The position numbers were made by a program, and so were the translations under genes. Positions 13,859 through 19,439 of a stretch of 19,439 nt of DNA are shown in pieces (position 1 is the first letter of the stretch; the number at the start of each line of letters is the position of its first letter). The notes beneath the pieces are model-generated. The model was not told where the DNA came from. It saw only the letters and a program-made list of their open reading frames with translations, and ran no database searches. Source of the DNA: Alphaproteobacteria bacterium (lineage in GTDB: Bacteria > Pseudomonadota > Alphaproteobacteria > RF32 > CAG-239); the NCBI GenBank assembly GCA_017546885.1, contig JAFYRQ010000039.1:1-19439 (forward strand). Reading direction: 5' to 3'.

Positions 13859-13898
13859 GAAGTTTTAGCTCCAGATGAGCTGTTATGTGTGCTTTTTT

Positions 13899-15767
13899 CT
13901 ATACTTCGGGAACCGAACTCTTAGTCTTCAACTCTTCAGGAACAGGTGCTTCCGATGCCTTTGATATAGTTTCTCCTCGGAGCAAAGCTTTAATTTCATC
14001 TCCGCTCAAGGTTTCATATTCTATCAAAGCTTGCGCCAATTTTTCCCATTCTGAGTTTTTATCATTTAAGATTTTAAGAGCCGATTCGTGAGCATCACAA
14101 ACAAGACGTTTTATTTCAGCATCTATAATCTTAGCTGTATCTTCACTCATATTTTTATTTTGAGTTACAGATTTGCCTAAAAATACTTCTTCCGAATTTT
14201 CAACATAAAGAACCGGACCAAGCTTATCACTCATTCCCCATTCTGTAACCATTGCTCGAGCAAGCTTTGTAGCTGCGGCAATATCAGATGAAGCACCGCT
14301 GGTAACTTTATCATAACCGAATTTAATTTCTTCCGCTGCTCGTCCGCCCATTGTGATAATCAAGCGAGACAGCATTTTGGCACGAGAATAAGAATACTGA
14401 TCTTTTTCGGGAAGCTGTTGAACCATACCCAAGGCTCTTCCTCTCGGAATAATTGTGGCTTTATGAATCGGATCGGTTTCAGGTACATTTAATGAACAAA
14501 TGGCATGACCGGCCTCATGATATGCGGTTAGCAGTTTTTCTTGCTCATCCATAGCCATGGATTTGCGTTCATTTCCCATCATAACCTTATCTTTTGCATC
14601 ATCAAAATCTTTTGATGTTACTTTGCGTTTGTTTTTACGAGCCGCAAGAAGAGCCGCTTCATTGACCAAATTAGCCAAATCAGCACCTGAAAATCCGGGA
14701 GTTCCACGAGCAATAACCGCCAAATTAACATCTTTTGCCAAAGGAACTTTTTTGACATGGACTTTCAGAATATCCTCACGTCCTTTTAAATCAGGGTTTG
14801 TAACCACTACTTGTCTGTCAAAACGACCGGGACGAAGTAATGCCGGATCCAAAACATCAGGACGGTTAGTTGCAGCAATCAAAATAACATTTTCATTTTC
14901 ATCAAAGCCATCCATTTCAACCAATAATTGGTTTAATGTTTGTTCACGTTCATCATTTCCGCCACCAAGACCTGCTCCACGATGACGGCCTACGGCATCA
15001 ATTTCGTCAATGAACAATAAACACGGCGAATTTTTCTTGGCTTGAGCAAACATATCTCGTACACGAGAAGCACCTACACCGACAAACATTTCTACGAAAT
15101 CCGAACCGGATATTGAAAAGAACGGAACGTCAGCTTCGCCGGCAACGGCTTTTGCAAGCAATGTCTTACCTGTTCCCGGAGGACCTACCAACAAAACACC
15201 CTTCGGAATTTTTCCGCCCAAACGTTGGAATTTTCCGGGATCTTTTAAGAAGTCGATAACTTCTTCAAGTTCCTGTTTGGATTCGTCACAACCGGCAACA
15301 TCGGCAAAAGTAACCTTTTTGGCATTTTCAATCAAACGAGCCCTCGATTTTCCGAAGCTCATAGCCTTATTGTTACCCGAATTTGCCTGACGCATAAAGA
15401 ACACCCAAACACCGATAAGCAAAATCATCGGGAACCAAGAAACAAAAACACCCCAAAAAGTATCTGCACTATTATCAATCGGTTTTGCCTCAACTCTGAC
15501 ACCGGATTTACGCAAGGTTTCATACATAGAAGGATCATCGGGAGCATAAGTATAAAAACTTGTTCCATCAGAGAGTTGACCATTTACATCCGGTCCCGAA
15601 ATAGTAACCGAAGAAACGTTTTTTGCTTCTACCTGATTCATAAATTCTGAAAAAGGCAATGCATTTCTCGGCGACATTTTCTTTGTCCCCAATCCGGCCA
15701 TATTGCTGATTAATGTCAAAACAACAATCGCTCCGAGCCAAAACAATATACTTTTTCCTGCTTTCAT
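13899..15767 (-). CDS. ftsH: ATP-dependent zinc metalloprotease FtsH
   Basis: FtsH is the inner-membrane AAA+ protease that removes misassembled membrane proteins and short-lived regulators. Positions are numbered from the GTG at 15770. There are two membrane helices (about 8-24 and 105-125) around a periplasmic domain. The AAA domain has Walker A GPPGTGKT at 196-203, Walker B LLFIDEID at 251-258 and the second region of homology ATNRPDVLDPALLRPGRFDRQ. The zinc site HEAGH is at 418-422, with a third ligand at D496 (SGASSD). I prefer the ATG at 15767, seven bases after AAGGA, giving 622 residues. All catalytic residues are intact. It follows tilS by 43 bases, as in many Proteobacteria, and is closed by a strong terminator. 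Confidence 0.98.
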   Translation of the reverse strand: MKAGKSILFWLGAIVVLTLISNMAGLGTKKMSPRNALPFSEFMNQVEAKNVSSVTISGPDVNGQLSDGTSFYTYAPDDPSMYETLRKSGVRVEAKPIDNSADTFWGVFVSWFPMILLIGVWVFFMRQANSGNNKAMSFGKSRARLIENAKKVTFADVAGCDESKQELEEVIDFLKDPGKFQRLGGKIPKGVLLVGPPGTGKTLLAKAVAGEADVPFFSISGSDFVEMFVGVGASRVRDMFAQAKKNSPCLLFIDEIDAVGRHRGAGLGGGNDEREQTLNQLLVEMDGFDENENVILIAATNRPDVLDPALLRPGRFDRQVVVTNPDLKGREDILKVHVKKVPLAKDVNLAVIARGTPGFSGADLANLVNEAALLAARKNKRKVTSKDFDDAKDKVMMGNERKSMAMDEQEKLLTAYHEAGHAICSLNVPETDPIHKATIIPRGRALGMVQQLPEKDQYSYSRAKMLSRLIITMGGRAAEEIKFGYDKVTSGASSDIAAATKLARAMVTEWGMSDKLGPVLYVENSEEVFLGKSVTQNKNMSEDTAKIIDAEIKRLVCDAHESALKILNDKNSEWEKLAQALIEYETLSGDEIKALLRGETISKASEAPVPEELKTKSSVPEV

Positions 15768-15810
15768 CACATGTTCCTTATAAAATACAACTTATGATAA
15801 TATAGTTTTT

Positions 15811-16923
15811 TTATTTTTCAAACTCAACCGCTTTTCCATATAAATTCAGCTTTAATTTATACGGGATATCCGTTTTCAATTCGGGTAAATACTTTTGAGC
15901 ATATTCTTCCCATTGTTTTTTTTGAATAATCTTATTTTTTTTATCTTCTTTTATTATCCAAATTTTATTACGAAATTTTATCACTTCGCAACCGCCCAAA
16001 GTACAACCGTTAAAATCATCGGCAGAAAGCATATTTTGCAAACGTTGCAATTCGCCATATTCAGGTGCATATTCGGCTTCACCTATTTCAATAATCATTT
16101 TTGCCAATGCTCGATATTTTATTTCTTTATGCAGGGCAATAAACGAGCTCAAATTAAAACTGTATGCTTCGTCATACCAATTTTTGCATTGTGCTTTCAT
16201 AAAACGATTTACGGATTGCAAAAAATATTCTTTTGTCGCCGACAAAGCCTCAACGGCTGCTCCTATTTTTTGAATATTGATGCCTAATTCTTTTTCTATC
16301 AAAGGCAACATTTTTCTGATTCGAACACGCAAAAAATCATCGCAATCATTAGAAGCATCTTCTCGCCATTCAATATTTTGCCCAATCAAAAAATCTCTCA
16401 ATTCTTGCGGAGCAATATTCAAAAGAGGACGCAATATTTTTATTCCGTTGCGTTCCGAAATTTTTGCCATTGATGACAAACCGTCAACACCGCTCCCACG
16501 TTGCAATCGAATAAAAAATGTTTCAGCCTGATCGCGCAAATGATGTGCGGTCAACAACATATTATAGCCGTTTTGTTTGCACCAATCCGAAAGCAAATCA
16601 TAACGAGCCTTGCGAGCTTTTGTTTCGATACCGGTAATAATATCTTCGTGTTCCCAATGTAAAGTTTGATGCCGTATATTATTTTTTTTCATCAAATCGG
16701 CAACATATTCCGTTTCTTCATCTGCTTCAGGACGAAGATGATGATGAACGGTCAAAACAACAAAATCAAGATTGAGTTTTTCGGTATATTTTTTCAACAA
16801 AAAAGCTAAAGCTAACGAGTCGGCACCACCGGATACGGCAGCCGCCAACTTTTGACCTTGCAAATTATTTTGTTCCAAAATATGCGTTAATTCTTTATCA
16901 AAACGCTCTTGCAAATCGCTCAT
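15811..16923 (-). CDS. tilS: tRNA(Ile)-lysidine synthetase TilS
   Basis: TilS attaches lysine to C34 of the tRNA-Ile with a CAU anticodon, changing its decoding from AUG to AUA and its charging from methionine to isoleucine; it is essential. The N-type ATP-pyrophosphatase loop SGGADS is at residues 31-36, followed by VLTVHHHLRPEADEE, TAHHLRDQAETFFIRLQRGSG and LRPLL, all typical. At 370 residues it is shorter than the E. coli enzyme (about 430) and has only a short C-terminal region, as often seen in alphaproteobacteria. The ATG directly follows the cpoB stop (TAAATG) and has only a weak ribosome site, implying translational coupling to cpoB. Confidence 0.96.
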   Translation of the reverse strand: MSDLQERFDKELTHILEQNNLQGQKLAAAVSGGADSLALAFLLKKYTEKLNLDFVVLTVHHHLRPEADEETEYVADLMKKNNIRHQTLHWEHEDIITGIETKARKARYDLLSDWCKQNGYNMLLTAHHLRDQAETFFIRLQRGSGVDGLSSMAKISERNGIKILRPLLNIAPQELRDFLIGQNIEWREDASNDCDDFLRVRIRKMLPLIEKELGINIQKIGAAVEALSATKEYFLQSVNRFMKAQCKNWYDEAYSFNLSSFIALHKEIKYRALAKMIIEIGEAEYAPEYGELQRLQNMLSADDFNGCTLGGCEVIKFRNKIWIIKEDKKNKIIQKKQWEEYAQKYLPELKTDIPYKLKLNLYGKAVEFEK

Positions 16924-17751
16924 TTAGTTACATTTCAATTTTTTAGCTTCTGATTTTGCTTTTTCTTTTAAAGTTTTTTCAGCCTTAGGAAATTCTTTTG
17001 GCAAACTCGTAAAAGCAGCACAAGCCTCTTTATTTTTATTCAATCCTTGCATTGCCATACCAAGTTTCAACAGGCTGTCCGCCGCTTTGGCGCTGTTTTT
17101 ATATCCCTGATAACCTTTGGCAAAAGCTATTGCCGCCTTATCAAATTCTTTACGGGCATAATAAGTTTCGCCTAACCAATATTGAGCATTTCCGGCTAAT
17201 TTATCATCAGCAAATTTAGTCAAAATTTTATTGAAAGCTTTTTCGGCTTTTTCGTATTCGGTTGCTTTAAGGGCTTCTAATCCTGATTGATAAATTTCGG
17301 GAGCGGTAGAACCTTTTACCGGTTGCAAATTATCTTCTTTGCTGATTGAACCGCCGACAATGGATTGCGGGGCATTGTTCGCAACCGGAGCTGCAAATTT
17401 AGGACTGTTATCTTCAACTTGTACATCAGAAGATACTGTCGGAGTTTTACCCTCCATCAAACTGATACGAACATCAATATCGCGATTTATCATATCGATT
17501 TTTTCACTTAACTGTTTAATTTTGTAGTCTAATTCATCGATTCTTCCGGTCATGGAACGTACTTGCTCATCCATTCTGCCGACTTGAACACCTAAATCAG
17601 CCTCTTCGCTTCCTTCATTATATAATTTTCTTTGCAATATTTTCATTTCTTCGCGAATTTCTTCAATATCACGATAAATAACCGTTGCATCTTTAGCATT
17701 TGCTATTCCGCTCATTAACAAAACCAAAACAAATAAAATATATTTTTTCAT
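16924..17751 (-). CDS. cpoB: Cell division coordinator CpoB (YbgF), periplasmic TPR protein
   Basis: CpoB works in the periplasm with the Tol-Pal system, linking outer-membrane constriction to septal peptidoglycan synthesis. The 275-residue protein has a signal peptide (about residues 1-19, ending ANA), a coiled-coil trimerisation region at about 26-100 and a flexible asparagine/proline-rich linker. TPR units at about 150-260 follow (YQSGLEALKATEYEKAEKAFNKIL, AQYWLGETYYARKEFDKAA). The start has AGGGTG four to five bases upstream. It lies downstream of pal, the expected position, but a strong terminator and a perfect -10 box sit in the gap, so it probably has its own promoter. Its stop abuts tilS. 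Confidence 0.95.
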   Translation of the reverse strand: MKKYILFVLVLLMSGIANAKDATVIYRDIEEIREEMKILQRKLYNEGSEEADLGVQVGRMDEQVRSMTGRIDELDYKIKQLSEKIDMINRDIDVRISLMEGKTPTVSSDVQVEDNSPKFAAPVANNAPQSIVGGSISKEDNLQPVKGSTAPEIYQSGLEALKATEYEKAEKAFNKILTKFADDKLAGNAQYWLGETYYARKEFDKAAIAFAKGYQGYKNSAKAADSLLKLGMAMQGLNKNKEACAAFTSLPKEFPKAEKTLKEKAKSEAKKLKCN

Positions 17752-17790
17752 TTTTCACCCTTTAATTTTTTCTTTTAAGATATTGCAAAA

Positions 17791-17796
17791 ATTATA
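17791..17796 (-). promoter_or_regulatory. Possible -10 element for the cpoB-tilS-ftsH unit
   Basis: A perfect TATAAT on the minus strand lies about 40 bases ahead of the cpoB ATG and just past the pal terminator. There is no good -35 at the right distance, only T-rich sequence from the terminator. A 7-bp dyad (AGATATT with AATATCT, 17778-17802) surrounds it and could be an operator or a chance AT-rich palindrome. Confidence 0.4.
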
Positions 17797-17808
17797 ATAT
17801 CTCAAGAC

Positions 17809-17842
17809 AAAAAAAGAGGTATTAAATAATACCTCTTTTTTT
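17809..17842. terminator. Rho-independent terminator after pal
   Basis: A 15-bp perfect stem (AAAAAAAGAGGTATT with AATACCTCTTTTTTT) has a 4-base loop. The minus-strand T-run is part of the stem arm. It lies 16 bases past the pal stop and separates pal from cpoB. Confidence 0.88.
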
Positions 17843-17858
17843 CAAACTCTGTTGCTGA

Positions 17859-18314
17859 TTAGTTAGCTGTTTTAACAACAGTTACAGCACGACGGTTTTG
17901 AGCCCAAGCAGCTTCTGTGCTACCCAATACAGCCGGTCTTTCTTTACCATAAGAAATGGTAGATACTCTGTCAGCAGCGATACCGTTTCTTACGAGGTAA
18001 GCTTTTACAGAGTTAGCACGACGTTCACCCAAAGCCAAGTTGTATTCTCTTGTACCACGTTCATCGCAGTAACCTTGAACTACAACATTAACATTTTCAT
18101 GTTTCTTCAACCATTTAACTTGTGTGTCAACAGCTTCTTTTGCATTGTCTGTCAATTCAGAACTGTCATAATCAAAGAATACTCTGTCTTCGGCATTAGC
18201 CATAAAGTTGCGAGCTTCTCTTGAATCGCATTCGCTACCACCAAACAATTCGCTGGTTGTAGAGCAGGCTGACAACAAAGCAACTACGCAGAACAAACCT
18301 AAAAGTTTTTTCAT
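17859..18314 (-). CDS. pal: Peptidoglycan-associated lipoprotein Pal
   Basis: Pal anchors the outer membrane to peptidoglycan and is pulled to division sites by TolB and the TolQRA motor. The 151-residue precursor has a lipoprotein signal ending in LLSAC, with lipidated C17, then a short linker and an OmpA-like peptidoglycan-binding domain (about 40-150). Conserved segments are VFFDYDSSEL, GYCDERGTREYNLALGERRANSVKAYL and ISYGKERP. GGAG lies eight bases upstream of the ATG. tolB, which usually precedes pal, is not here; the upstream neighbour is an orphan gene closed by its own terminator, so pal needs its own promoter in the AT-rich 18315-18460 region. I could not pin that promoter down. Confidence 0.97.
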   Translation of the reverse strand: MKKLLGLFCVVALLSACSTTSELFGGSECDSREARNFMANAEDRVFFDYDSSELTDNAKEAVDTQVKWLKKHENVNVVVQGYCDERGTREYNLALGERRANSVKAYLVRNGIAADRVSTISYGKERPAVLGSTEAAWAQNRRAVTVVKTAN

Positions 18315-18461
18315 TTTATTTTCTCCATATATGGTTTTTTACAATATTCATAAATACACTGTTAAATTAAGCAATAAAAATTTATTTTTCAATAACAAAA
18401 TCTAAAAAAAGGAAAAAAAATAAAACTTTTTTATATATTTGAGAAAATTCTGATAAAAAAC

Positions 18462-18493
18462 AAAAAAGAGAGGGGTATTCCGCTCTCTTTTTT
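18462..18493 (-). terminator. Rho-independent terminator after the orphan gene
   Basis: An 11-bp stem (AAAAAAGAGAG with CTCTCTTTTTT) with an inner GG/CC pair is followed on the minus strand by TTTTTTG. It lies 17 bases past the orphan gene stop and insulates pal from it. Confidence 0.85.
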
Positions 18494-18510
18494 TACAAAA
18501 ACAAGAATTG

Positions 18511-18861
18511 TTACTCCGGATCGAATGCGTAGGCGATAAGAATACGCCCTGCTGCCTCGGGAATAGCAATGCCGTTGTCACACATACTCGTAACTAAAGA
18601 CTTAATCTTGTCTCTGTTTTCGAGCTCAGGCCACTTCTGAAACAATCCGAAAAACTGCTCCGCATCGAAATCGGGGTGTTTCTGTGCCTCATCCCACGAA
18701 GTAGGAAAGTTTGCCGCAAACTGTTTACTCAACAATTCTTTCTGCTTACGAGTTGAAGCCTCCACTGAATACCGGATTGTTCTGTTTTCGCATTTAGCCA
18801 CCGCTAAATTGATATTGCAGGCTGCGCCGTACAATACCTCAAAATTTTGGAATTTCATCAT
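18511..18861 (-). CDS. Orphan protein of unknown function, about 116 residues
   Basis: I do not recognise this protein. It appears soluble and mixed in charge, with no signal peptide or membrane helix, a probably helical middle (RKQKELLSKQFAANF, SWDEAQKHPDFDAEQFFGLF) and three cysteines. The frame is open up to 18918, but a promoter (TTGTCT, TATAAC) lies inside that extension, so I place the start at the ATG pair at 18861/18858. No clear ribosome site precedes it. Base and codon use is richer in G and C (GCC, GCG, CGG, CTG) than pal and ftsH. It has its own promoter and terminator, like an independently acquired gene. Function cannot be inferred. Confidence 0.7.
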   Translation of the reverse strand: MMKFQNFEVLYGAACNINLAVAKCENRTIRYSVEASTRKQKELLSKQFAANFPTSWDEAQKHPDFDAEQFFGLFQKWPELENRDKIKSLVTSMCDNGIAIPEAAGRILIAYAFDPE

Positions 18862-18880
18862 AGTAAGAATAATTGATTTA

Positions 18881-18910
18881 GTTATATTCCTTATCGCATT
18901 TTTTAGACAA
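18881..18910 (-). promoter_or_regulatory. Probable promoter of the orphan gene
   Basis: TTGTCT (18910-18905) is separated by 18 bases from TATAAC (18886-18881); shifting by one base gives ATATAA at 17 bases. The start would lie near 18875, about 14 bases before the ATG at 18861. It sits just past the terminator of the beta-barrel gene. Confidence 0.5.
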
Positions 18911-18923
18911 AATGTCAAGAAAC

Positions 18924-18954
18924 AAAAAGGGACAAGGATATACTTGCCCCTTTT
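18924..18954 (-). terminator. Rho-independent terminator after the beta-barrel gene
   Basis: A 13-bp stem (AAAAGGGGCAAG with CTTGTCCCTTTTT on the minus strand) contains one G-U pair and has a 6-base loop. The pair is a mismatch (A opposite C) on the plus strand, which indicates that the minus strand is the functional orientation. Confidence 0.85.
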
Positions 18955-18972
18955 AATCCATAGAACTGACTT

Positions 18973-19439
18973 TTACCAACTATAATTAACACCTAAACCA
19001 AGTGATGTAGCCTTATAGCTTGAGCCGAAGGTGTAGTTTGCCCAACCATAAGCTGACCAATTTTCATTGAAACCATAATTACCACCAAGTTCAATTCTGC
19101 CCAAGGTTTGGTCTTCAACCGCATCAACTTTGTTAAGACCGGTAATATTTACTTCATCACCATTGACAATAGTTTGAACCATACTTGGTTTTACATATAA
19201 TGAATAAAATCCGTCACCAGTAAATTTAGCATGAGAAAATTTCACACCGGCTTCAAGTTCAATTTGTTTCAAATCTCCATATTCAATGTTTTTTCCATAA
19301 TTATCTGTCGTTTCATCATAAGATATTTGGTTATAGAACATACCTAAACTTGGGGTTACGGATAAGGTATCAGTTAACGCAATTTTATATCCACCCTCGA
19401 TGCTTCCGCCCAACTCAACCCCGTCAACACTGGTTGAAA
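18973..19439 (-). CDS. C-terminal beta-barrel of an autotransporter-type outer-membrane protein (partial)
   Basis: The frame is open to the right edge of the window, so the start is missing; about 154 residues are visible. They show alternating polar and hydrophobic strands of an outer-membrane barrel: LSVTPSLGMFYNQI, IELEAGVKFSH, FYSLYVKPSMV, IELGGNYGFNENWSAYGWANYTF. The final strand is LGLGVNYSW, ending in an aromatic residue as required for recognition by the BAM machinery. The layout resembles the autotransporter barrel family, where the barrel secretes an upstream passenger. The passenger, if any, lies outside the window. A terminator follows the stop. An ordinary porin-like barrel is the main alternative. 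Confidence 0.75.
   Translation of the reverse strand, partial: STSVDGVELGGSIEGGYKIALTDTLSVTPSLGMFYNQISYDETTDNYGKNIEYGDLKQIELEAGVKFSHAKFTGDGFYSLYVKPSMVQTIVNGDEVNITGLNKVDAVEDQTLGRIELGGNYGFNENWSAYGWANYTFGSSYKATSLGLGVNYSW

Noticed and set aside
14557..14985. 142-codon plus-strand frame opposite ftsH
   Set aside because: Its composition is the antisense shadow of the AAA domain codons; no start signal or family match.
15895..16287. 130-codon plus-strand frame opposite tilS
   Set aside because: Antisense to tilS with a phenylalanine-rich product and no ribosome site.
18031..18080. Tyrosine in place of histidine in the Pal motif (GYCDERG)
   Set aside because: GY at this position is common in OmpA-like domains, and the key aspartate and arginine residues are kept, so it is not a meaningful loss.
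18862..18918. N-terminal extension of the orphan protein up to 18918
   Set aside because: A promoter-like pair (TTGTCT and TATAAC) lies inside it and would place the transcription start downstream of that codon.
19411..19413. TTG as the start of the beta-barrel gene
   Set aside because: The frame is open beyond it to the window edge and the visible part is only the end of a barrel, so the real start lies outside the window.
1..19439. tRNA or rRNA genes, CRISPR arrays, insertion sequences, integrases
   Set aside because: I inspected the gaps between genes and found no cloverleaf-like sequence, no regularly spaced direct repeats and no transposase or integrase reading frame.

Overview
The window looks like chromosomal DNA from an AT-rich, Gram-negative alphaproteobacterium, probably one of the uncultured host- or gut-associated lineages. 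The Gram-negative assignment rests on Pal, CpoB, an autotransporter-type beta-barrel and an OmpR/EnvZ-type two-component pair. The alphaproteobacterial assignment rests on the pal-cpoB-tilS-ftsH order with glmM nearby and on the rplU-rpmA-obgE-rsfS-rlmH run. The lineage is an inference from gene order and composition; no database search was possible. Nearly all core genes lie on the minus strand.

Left part (1-4.8 kb): the 3' end of a PiT-type phosphate transporter converges with rlmH. It is followed on the minus strand by the ribosome-linked genes rsfS, obgE, rpmA and rplU, then a membrane-anchored or secreted Staphylococcal-nuclease-like protein. Two plus-strand genes of unknown function follow, one for an exported protein and one for a small membrane protein.

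Middle part (4.8-12.3 kb): a stand-alone gene for an acidic protein of unknown function precedes a tightly packed minus-strand block read as glmM, a small membrane protein gene, uvrC, pgsA, an OmpR-type regulator and an EnvZ-type kinase. Gaps are -1 to 57 bases and I see no clear internal terminator, so the block probably forms one transcription unit joining envelope precursor synthesis, DNA repair, phospholipid synthesis and envelope signalling.

Right part (12.3-19.4 kb): a RimJ/RimL-type acetyltransferase gene and a tandemly duplicated cassette separate glmM from ftsH. Each cassette copy has a structured leader, a 68-residue two-helix membrane protein gene and a long hairpin. Then comes the conserved block pal-cpoB-tilS-ftsH. 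Upstream of pal, where tolB would be expected, there is an orphan gene with its own promoter and terminator and the 3' end of an autotransporter-type beta-barrel gene.

The most unusual part is the duplicated cassette at 12941-13664. The two proteins have diverged to about 45% identity, yet the 3' hairpin is almost unchanged and the leaders keep their paired structure. This is the best candidate for an undescribed system here. Second is the basic, AT-hook-like tail on the phospholipid enzyme PgsA.
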